From Prevotella sp. (GTDB taxonomy: Bacteria > Bacteroidota > Bacteroidia > Bacteroidales > Bacteroidaceae): DNA of 38,125 nucleotides. The stretch covers positions 1 through 38,125 of the forward strand of contig JALFBL010000039.1 of assembly GCA_022773395.1 (NCBI GenBank). Reading direction: 5' to 3'. Positions 32,668 to 38,125 of the stretch are shown here, in pieces. The position numbers were made by a program, and so were the translations under genes. Below the pieces are notes generated by a model. It was not told where the DNA came from. It worked only from the letters and a program-made list of their open reading frames with translations, and ran no database searches. Position 1 is the first letter of the stretch; each line of letters starts with the position of its first letter.

Positions 32668-33426
32668 TCAGTCTTTGCTTTTTTTGTATGGATAATAAGT
32701 GATGCTCCGTTTCTCCACACTTTCCCAGTCGTTTACCTTTTTAATGGGTGTGCCGTCGTCTTTCCATTCGTTGGTTTCTTCTTCGTGAGTCTTGGCGTTG
32801 CGTTCTGTCCAGTTGCCGTGGCTGTCAAATTTTGTGTAGGTATAAGTGATGGTTCTTACACCACTGGTTGCCTCTATGCCGTAATCGTGCACAATTTGGG
32901 TGCAAAGACCTTCGGCATTATAGGTAAAGGTCTGCTTGCTGTCGGTTTCCCATCCTCCGTGTTCAATGGTTTTCACCTGTCCCTTGTCGTTGTATGTCAT
33001 TTCATATACGTCAAGATACCAGTAGTTTTCCCGGATATTTGGCTCATAAGCGTATCTTGTCAGTTGATTTTTGGCATTGCGCTTCGAAGAGAAGTTCTTG
33101 CCAATGGCTTTTCCGTCCTTGAACGTAAAGTCCAAGTCTTCGTCATGACAGGGGCAGGAAGATACAAGGCCGTTTTCATCGAAGGTAATCACACAAGGGG
33201 CAACCTCATCATAGTCCACCTCTTTCACATGACCTTTCACGTTGAACAGCATCAAGTCTGGAGTCGTGAAATTCACGTAGTCGAGCGAGTCTTGCACCAT
33301 TTGGGTGGTTTCGTTGGGTATTGCAGCGACGGAGTCGCCTGTTTCCTGTTGTTTTTTCGTTTTCGTATTGTTGCTGCAAGAGATCATTGCCACAACACAG
33401 CACGCGAACAATAAAGTCTTTTTCAT
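32668..33426 (-). CDS. lipoprotein with YD/Rhs-like repeats
   Basis: A 252-residue predicted lipoprotein: signal peptide MKKTLLFACCVVAMISC with the cysteine at residue 17, then an acidic, Gln/Thr-rich linker. The body has successive beta-hairpin-like units with the texture of YD/Rhs repeats: ITFDENGLVSSC, MTYNDKGQVKTIEH, FTYNAEGLCTQIV, YTKFDSHGNWTERN. Such units appear in many secreted Bacteroidota proteins of unknown role. No toxin or enzyme domain is attached. It stands alone, divergent from the helicase gene at 33598, with 171 bp between. Confidence 0.72.
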   Translation of the reverse strand: MKKTLLFACCVVAMISCSNNTKTKKQQETGDSVAAIPNETTQMVQDSLDYVNFTTPDLMLFNVKGHVKEVDYDEVAPCVITFDENGLVSSCPCHDEDLDFTFKDGKAIGKNFSSKRNAKNQLTRYAYEPNIRENYWYLDVYEMTYNDKGQVKTIEHGGWETDSKQTFTYNAEGLCTQIVHDYGIEATSGVRTITYTYTKFDSHGNWTERNAKTHEEETNEWKDDGTPIKKVNDWESVEKRSITYYPYKKSKD

Positions 33427-33564
33427 CAGTTTACAGTGTCATGCGGTTGTTATTTGGATGGCTAAGTTATAATAAATAATATTGAATGCCAAATTTTTGG
33501 AACGGAATTGGCAAAAAAGGGCGTTAAACTTCCGAAATTCTACGGCAATGACGGTGATTTTCAG

Positions 33565-33572
33565 TAATTTTG
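33565..33572 (+). promoter_or_regulatory. -7 box for the RecD-like helicase gene
   Basis: TAATTTTG followed by CA, 26 nt upstream of the ATG at 33598. No TTG at 20 nt upstream. Confidence 0.5.
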
Positions 33573-33597
33573 CATTGAAACAGCAAGAAGAAGAGGG

Positions 33598-35028
33598 ATG
33601 AACATAGAGGAGATGACGAACCATATTCGCGGGCATTTCGATTTTGATCCAACGGTGGAGCAGGAGAGGGCAATGAATGTGTTTGCCATGTTCCTGCTGC
33701 ACCGTGAAGGACAGTCCGTGATGATTCTCCGTGGAAGTGCCGGTACAGGAAAAACCAGCCTTGCAGGCGCTATTGTGCGGACGATGAAAAGCCTTGGGCA
33801 GAAGGTGATGCTGCTGGCACCGACGGGCAGGGCAGCCAAAGTGTTTTCCCTGAACAGCGGCCATCCCGCATCCACCATTCACCGCAAGATTTACCGACAG
33901 AAAACATTTGCCGGCGACAGGAGTGTTTTCAGTTTGAACGACAATCTCAGCACCGATACATTGTTCGTTGTGGACGAGGCTTCGATGATTGCCAATGCCG
34001 GCCAGGGTAACAGTCCTTTCGGAACGGGACGACTGCTGGACGATTTGGTGCAGTTCGTATATACCGGTCGCAATTGCCGTATGCTGCTCATTGGCGACAA
34101 GGCGCAGCTGCCGCCCGTAGGCGAAGAAGAATCACCGGCACTGACAAGAGGAGAAATGGCAGCCTATGGGCTGTATGTGTTTGAGAGCGATTTGAGCGAG
34201 GTGTTGCGCCAGAGCATTGAAAGCGGCATCTTGTACAACGCCACCCTTATCCGGCGGATGATCACCCATGAGGCGGTCACCCTGCTGCCCAAAATCCAGT
34301 TTCGCGATTTTCCTGATATACGCATCGTGCCGGGAAACGAACTCATTGAGCAACTCAACTCTTCCTATTCGGAAGTGGGCTTCGACGAAACAATGGTGGT
34401 GACACGGAGCAACAAGAGGGCCAATGTATATAATGCGGGCATACGCAATTCCATTCTTGACTGCGAAGAAGAGTTGAACAGGGGCGATTTGCTGATGGTG
34501 GTGAAAAACAATTACTACTGGGGCGAAAAGACGGAACAGTCCCAATTGTCATTCATTGCCAACGGGGACAGGGCAAGGGTGTTGAAAGTGCGCAACGTGC
34601 GCCAGCTTTACGGGTTCCGTTTCGCCGATACCTGGCTTCAGTTTCCCGATTACGGCGACGAGGAACTGCAGGCAACCGTGTTGTTGGACAGCCTGCATAC
34701 CGAAGCGCCCGCTTTGACAGTGGAGCAGGGCGACAGGCTGTTCCATGCAGTGATGGAAGACTATGCCGACATTCCCCGCAAACCCGACCGTATCAAGCGC
34801 ATCAAAGAAGATCCGCATTTCAATGCCATTCAAATCAAATACGCATACGCCGTGACCTGTCACAAGGCACAGGGCGGGCAATGGGCGCACATCTATCTGG
34901 ACCAAGGCTATATGACCGATGCCATGGTGACGCCCGATTACATCCACTGGCTTTACACAGCCTTTACCAGAGCCACAGAAAAGTTGTTTTTAGTGAATTG
35001 GCCTAAAACGCAGGTGGAAGAAACGTAG
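33598..35028 (+). CDS. RecD-like superfamily 1 DNA helicase
   Basis: A 476-residue ATP-dependent DNA helicase or exonuclease V alpha-like protein. Walker A is GSAGTGKTS (about 46-54), motif Ia LLAPTGRAAKV, Walker B VVDEAS (124-129), motif III GDKAQLPPVG, and the C-terminal UvrD_C_2 domain contains AVTCHKAQGGQW and LYTAFTRATEKL (motifs V/VI). It lacks the N-terminal extension of RecD2 and is shorter than RecD, matching the compact stand-alone form annotated in Bacteroidota as an AAA family ATPase. A role in DNA repair or recombination is inferred from the family. No recB or recC lies nearby. Confidence 0.88.
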   Translation: MNIEEMTNHIRGHFDFDPTVEQERAMNVFAMFLLHREGQSVMILRGSAGTGKTSLAGAIVRTMKSLGQKVMLLAPTGRAAKVFSLNSGHPASTIHRKIYRQKTFAGDRSVFSLNDNLSTDTLFVVDEASMIANAGQGNSPFGTGRLLDDLVQFVYTGRNCRMLLIGDKAQLPPVGEEESPALTRGEMAAYGLYVFESDLSEVLRQSIESGILYNATLIRRMITHEAVTLLPKIQFRDFPDIRIVPGNELIEQLNSSYSEVGFDETMVVTRSNKRANVYNAGIRNSILDCEEELNRGDLLMVVKNNYYWGEKTEQSQLSFIANGDRARVLKVRNVRQLYGFRFADTWLQFPDYGDEELQATVLLDSLHTEAPALTVEQGDRLFHAVMEDYADIPRKPDRIKRIKEDPHFNAIQIKYAYAVTCHKAQGGQWAHIYLDQGYMTDAMVTPDYIHWLYTAFTRATEKLFLVNWPKTQVEET

Positions 35029-35094
35029 TTTTCTTAGTATGTTCCAAGATCTTCCAAGAAAAAACATTGATTTGGGCAGAATATGTTATCAGCA

Positions 35095-35126
35095 TTTGTA
35101 TAATTGAATATTTATTCTTATCTTTC
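35095..35126 (+). promoter_or_regulatory. promoter of the secreted GEVED protein gene
   Basis: TTTG (35095-35098), a 20-nt spacer, then TATCTTTC (35119-35126), one base off the TAnnTTTG consensus. It predicts a long leader of about 165 nt before the ATG at 35296. I see no other feature in the 267-bp gap. Confidence 0.5.
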
Positions 35127-35295
35127 GCCCAAATTTAAACAAGGTGGAGAGAAACCAATACGAGAGGTAAATTCTCATTTTGAGTGAGCACAAAAAGAAG
35201 AAGACAGATGGAAGAAGATGTTCCTATCGGAAATGCATAACCTCGTTTACCCCAACAAAGTTATATATCATTAACAAATTAAAATTTATTGACTT

Positions 35296-36738
35296 ATGAA
35301 GAAGTTTTACAAAATGATGATGGCGTCGTTCATCATGTTGGCCACAGGCATGAATGTTCATGCCCAAGACTATTTTACAGACTACGGTACGTATGGCAAT
35401 GAGTATGGGCGTGCCCTCAGTTCATTGACGTTTTTGAAGAACGGTGTGACCTTTGCAGAAGTTGCAGTAAACCAGGAGACAGAAGTAGGAGTATCTCCTA
35501 TTTATTTTGACAAAACTTCCGAACTGATAGGTGTAAAGCCTGGCGACCAAATTACCGTCCTGTTCAATTGGTCGGGAAGTTGGATGCACAACATTGTCTA
35601 TGTGGATTGGAATGGCGACAAGACGTTCAGCACCGACGGTGACAGCGAGCGTATGGGTTACAATGGTGCTGTAGAGGGGTCGGAGGTGAACAAACCCATC
35701 ACCTTTACTGTTCCGGCCGAGCAGGCTCTGGGGAAATACCGGATGAGGCTGATGGTTGACTGGCTGGATGAAGCCACACAGCAAAGCATACCCAATTCCC
35801 AGCCAGCCGATCCTTCAAACGGAATCAATAAAAACGGCGGCTCGGTTGTAGATGTTACACTGAATCTCACATCGTTGATTGCTCCGGAAATGACAGATGC
35901 AAGGTGCGTGATAGTGAAGGGAGATGCGATTCGCATTGACACGGAGAAGGGCAATACCTTGAAGTACACACTCGACGGAAGCGACCCTGCAACATCTTCA
36001 ACATCCATTGCAGTTGCCTCGAATGTGGCCGCAGTGAAACTTGAAGGCCCCACTACGGTCAAGGCTGTAGCCGTTGACGCTTCCAATGCCATGAGTGCCG
36101 AATTTACAGCTGTTTACCAAACAATTGATGCCGCCTTAGGCTCTGATTATTACATTGCATTCTCTCGTTTCGGACAAGCGGCAGCAACCGACCAGTTCAT
36201 TGCTGTTACCGAAAGAGGAGAGGGCGAGGTTCTGCATTCGGAAGTGCTGGTGCCTGGAACTACTACCCAATATTGGAAATTGCGAAAAGGAAGCAAGCCT
36301 GGCCTGTACACGTTGACATCCAAGGAAAACAGAACCATATTCTATAACGGCGACCGTTTTGCGGCTTCCTCAACTGCCACAGATGCCACCGACTTGAGGA
36401 TTATCGTTTCGCCCAACTCCGAATTTGGACGCTCTTACGAACTGCAGCGTGCTGAGTCTGCCAATATGGCGATGAACCCGTTCAATGGCTCCAATCCTGG
36501 TATGGAAATCGGAGAATGGTATGTAGGCGATGCCGGCAATCCTCTGGCATTGATGCCTGTCGGTACCGGCACGGGGGTGGATGCCGTCGGTGAAGAAACC
36601 GGCATTCAGGCAGACAACGGAAATGTTGAGGTCTACTCCATGGACGGACGGTTGATGAGCGGAAAAAACCGCTTGTCGAGCGGAATCTACATGGTCAAAG
36701 CGAATGGAAAAACCAAGAAAGTAATTGTGAAGAAATAA
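35296..36738 (+). CDS. secreted GEVED-domain protein with type IX sorting domain
   Basis: A 480-residue exported protein. The signal peptide ends near NVHAQ (residue 24). A GEVED-like beta-sandwich domain follows (about 35-165), with the characteristic IVYVDWNGDKTFSTDGDSER. Next is a chitobiase-type C-terminal-like repeat with LKYTLDGSDPATSS (about 224-237), then an unassigned region. A C-terminal type IX sorting-like domain ends the protein: VEVYSMDGRLMSGKNRLSSGIYMVKANGKTKKVIVKK. It should cross the outer membrane by type IX secretion and be released or attached to the surface; no catalytic domain is recognised, so a binding role is possible. It is monocistronic with a terminator after it. 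Confidence 0.85.
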   Translation: MKKFYKMMMASFIMLATGMNVHAQDYFTDYGTYGNEYGRALSSLTFLKNGVTFAEVAVNQETEVGVSPIYFDKTSELIGVKPGDQITVLFNWSGSWMHNIVYVDWNGDKTFSTDGDSERMGYNGAVEGSEVNKPITFTVPAEQALGKYRMRLMVDWLDEATQQSIPNSQPADPSNGINKNGGSVVDVTLNLTSLIAPEMTDARCVIVKGDAIRIDTEKGNTLKYTLDGSDPATSSTSIAVASNVAAVKLEGPTTVKAVAVDASNAMSAEFTAVYQTIDAALGSDYYIAFSRFGQAAATDQFIAVTERGEGEVLHSEVLVPGTTTQYWKLRKGSKPGLYTLTSKENRTIFYNGDRFAASSTATDATDLRIIVSPNSEFGRSYELQRAESANMAMNPFNGSNPGMEIGEWYVGDAGNPLALMPVGTGTGVDAVGEETGIQADNGNVEVYSMDGRLMSGKNRLSSGIYMVKANGKTKKVIVKK

Positions 36739-36767
36739 GACACAATCTGCTTGGAATATAAAAAAAC

Positions 36768-36804
36768 AAAAGGTGGAACTTCGCATGTTGAAATTCCACC
36801 TTTT
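36768..36804. terminator. bidirectional terminator
   Basis: An 11-bp perfect stem (36768-36778 with 36794-36804), A-run on the left and T-run on the right, sits between the convergent secreted-protein and outer-membrane genes. Confidence 0.85.
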
Positions 36805-36825
36805 ATTCTGCAATGTTCCTTTGTT

Positions 36826-37596
36826 TTATTTCTTGGCGAAAGGATGGAAGGTTACACCTGCCATGCCATACGCTTTTTGAGTGTAGGGATTCACATTCAG
36901 CTCCATGAAGAGAGGAATCTCGTATTTCCCCACATTGAATGCCTTGGTGGCGCGCAGCGATGCCGAAACCACTCTGGGGCCTTCGGCATAGAGATAGTCG
37001 TTGATTGATTCAACCAGAAATAGCCCCTTTACCTCTGTTTTGTAGCCGGCACTCTCCATGGGGGTGAACCCCACCTGCGCGCGCCAGTCCACGCCTGCCA
37101 GACGGAACGGGGCGGTGAGTTCAATGTAAGTGGAGTAGGCGCGGTTGCCGTCCAGTTTGAAGTCGTTGCCCAAGAATATGGTGTAGGCCTGCAGGCTGAA
37201 GTAGCGGCAGGTGTAGCCTATGTTTCCCTCGATTTTATGCCCTGTTTCCTTTTCTTTAAAAAAGAAATAGCGGTTGAGCGGATCCTTGCCCGATGTCCAG
37301 TGGCTGGTCACGCCTGCATTGAATCCCCAGTGGGTATAGCCCAGGGTCAGGTCAATTCTTTCCATGTCTTCCTTGGTGAATCCCGTACTTCCGAACGCCT
37401 GTGCATAAATGCCCTTGTATTTGATTTCTCCGGAGGGCTGCGCGCTGACGTTTCCGTAATCTTGTCCGCGCCATAGATGGTTGCTTACCAAGTCGATTTT
37501 GAAATCCACTTCAAGGCTGTCCTGAGCCTTCGTTTCGGTGTGTGCTGCCAGCAATAATGCTGCAACTGCCATTTTCACTATATACTTCATGTCCAT
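36826..37596 (-). CDS. outer membrane beta-barrel protein, unknown function
   Basis: A 256-residue exported protein. A signal peptide (MKYIVKMAVAALLLAAHTETKAQ) precedes a beta-strand-rich body. The N-terminal mature motif VDFKIDLVSNHLWRGQDYGNVSAQPSG resembles the SNYLWRG-type start of TIGR02001-like outer-membrane proteins. Later strands such as KIEGNIGYTCRYFSLQAYTIFLG and VGKYEIPLFMELNVNP support a barrel. It ends GVTFHPFAKK rather than in a terminal aromatic residue, unusual for a barrel protein. The second ATG (37590) is an equally good start. Ligand or role is unknown. Confidence 0.75.
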   Translation of the reverse strand: MDMKYIVKMAVAALLLAAHTETKAQDSLEVDFKIDLVSNHLWRGQDYGNVSAQPSGEIKYKGIYAQAFGSTGFTKEDMERIDLTLGYTHWGFNAGVTSHWTSGKDPLNRYFFFKEKETGHKIEGNIGYTCRYFSLQAYTIFLGNDFKLDGNRAYSTYIELTAPFRLAGVDWRAQVGFTPMESAGYKTEVKGLFLVESINDYLYAEGPRVVSASLRATKAFNVGKYEIPLFMELNVNPYTQKAYGMAGVTFHPFAKK

Positions 37597-37618
37597 AAAA
37601 ATGAATGGTTTTGTGGGG

Positions 37619-37626
37619 CAAAGTTA
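37619..37626 (-). promoter_or_regulatory. -7 box for the outer membrane protein gene
   Basis: The minus strand reads TAACTTTG, an exact match, 23 nt upstream of the ATG at 37596. The upstream side is occupied by one arm of an inverted repeat. Confidence 0.55.
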
Positions 37627-37634
37627 GTAAATAG

Positions 37635-37682
37635 TTCCCATAAACGATCCGTCGGCCGTGAAAAATGCCCCGTTTATGGGAA
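37635..37682. repeat. 12-bp perfect inverted repeat at the promoter of the outer membrane protein gene
   Basis: Bases 37635-37646 are the exact reverse complement of 37671-37682, 24 nt apart. The pair lies 8 bp upstream of the -7 box and just after the antiporter stop (37691). It could terminate the antiporter transcript, but no U run follows, or serve as an operator. Confidence 0.7.
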
Positions 37683-37690
37683 TAAATCCA

Positions 37691-38125
37691 TTAGAAAATG
37701 AATGTTCTTTCTATCCAGTAGCACACGATTCCTGCGAAATATCCGATGAAGGCTGTCAGCGAAATGCGTTTCATGTACCATCCGAAAGTGATTTTTTCCA
37801 GTCCCATGACCACCACGCCGGCTGCCGAACCGATGATGAGCATGGATCCGCCCACACCGGCACAATAGGCCAGGAGTTGCCAGAAGATGCCGTCCTGTGC
37901 CATGTCGCCTACAGCCTGAATGGGGTACATGCCCATGCAGCCGGCCACCAGCGGCACGTTGTCCACAATGCTCGACAATACGCCAATGATGCCCGTCACG
38001 ATGTAGTGGTTGCCCTGGAATGTGGCATCGAGCCATTTGCCCGTCATTGCCAGCACGCCGATGGTTTCCAGGCAAGCCACGGCCATCAGTATGCCGAGGA
38101 AGAAGAGAATGGTGGACATGTCGAT
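37691..38125 (-). CDS. nhaD: NhaD-type Na+/H+ antiporter, C-terminal part (partial)
   Basis: The frame is open to the right edge, so only the last 144 residues are present. At least three hydrophobic helices are visible, with the segment TGIIGVLSSIVDNVPLVAGCMGMYP and, after it, YCAGVGGSMLIIGSAAGVVVMG. SSIVDNVPL with its aspartate and GGSMLIIGSAAGV are characteristic of NhaD antiporters and the wider ion-transporter superfamily. It would exchange Na+ (or Li+) for H+ at the inner membrane. Family members are about 430-480 residues, so roughly two thirds lie outside the window. The ATG at 38119 is internal, not the start. Confidence 0.85.
   Translation of the reverse strand: MDMSTILFFLGILMAVACLETIGVLAMTGKWLDATFQGNHYIVTGIIGVLSSIVDNVPLVAGCMGMYPIQAVGDMAQDGIFWQLLAYCAGVGGSMLIIGSAAGVVVMGLEKITFGWYMKRISLTAFIGYFAGIVCYWIERTFIF

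Overview
The window looks like a chromosomal segment from a member of the Bacteroidota, most likely Bacteroidales and close to Prevotella/Bacteroides. Three things support this. Many genes are preceded by the TAnnTTTG -7 box of this phylum, several with a TTG/TTTG -33 box exactly 20 nt upstream. Shine-Dalgarno sequences are scarce. The gene families are also typical: a TonB-dependent receptor with a carboxypeptidase-like N-terminal domain, type IX secretion-like C-terminal domains, DUF3822, a GldB-like lipoprotein, and an anti-sigma factor with the NPFxxPxGY motif. I see no rRNA, CRISPR array, insertion sequence or phage. Most of the window is ordinary core genome with a few unusual intergenic stretches. 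Layout: 1-5.9 kb (minus) carries an amino-acid catabolism group of dipeptidyl peptidase IV, indolepyruvate:ferredoxin oxidoreductase iorA-iorB, and a PLP aminotransferase. These could release, transaminate and oxidatively decarboxylate (aromatic) amino acids. 6.0-6.9 kb (plus) is a YhcC-type radical SAM protein. 7.0-11.2 kb (minus) holds a GldB-like lipoprotein and then a tight five-gene envelope operon, in transcription order: small secreted C-terminal-domain protein, L,D-transpeptidase, ECF sigma factor, anti-sigma factor, Spy/CpxP-like periplasmic protein. prmA follows (minus, 11.4-12.3 kb). 12.4-18.4 kb (plus) is a surface block: a Tyr/Trp/Gly-rich secreted protein, an OMPP1/FadL-like porin and a large Oar-like TonB-dependent receptor. 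18.7-23.2 kb has a cupin, pheS (minus), a lipoprotein, murB with a TTG start and a G10 tract, an MBL-fold hydrolase overlapping murB, and tRNA-Arg(ACG) (minus). 23.26-23.97 kb is a gene-free stretch with palindromes and nested repeats. 24-26.1 kb has convergent, 3'-overlapping yaaA and a DUF389 membrane protein. 26.5-29.9 kb has dnaG and a cardiolipin synthase (plus). 30-31.9 kb (minus) is pseudopilin-like protein, DUF3822 and rsmD. 31.95-32.67 kb looks like decayed coding sequence. The rest is a lipoprotein (minus), a RecD-like helicase (plus), a secreted GEVED/sorting-domain protein (plus), an outer-membrane barrel protein (minus) and the 3' end of an NhaD-type Na+/H+ antiporter (minus) running off the right edge. 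Points most worth a second look: a perfect 29-bp inverted repeat carrying both divergent promoters between pheS and the next lipoprotein gene; the nested repeat cluster at 23.57-23.68 kb; the G10 tract in the FAD-binding motif codons of murB; a tRNA-Arg whose invariant G19-C56 pair appears to be A19-U56; and the L,D-transpeptidase/ECF sigma operon. No wholly new defence or mobile system is evident.
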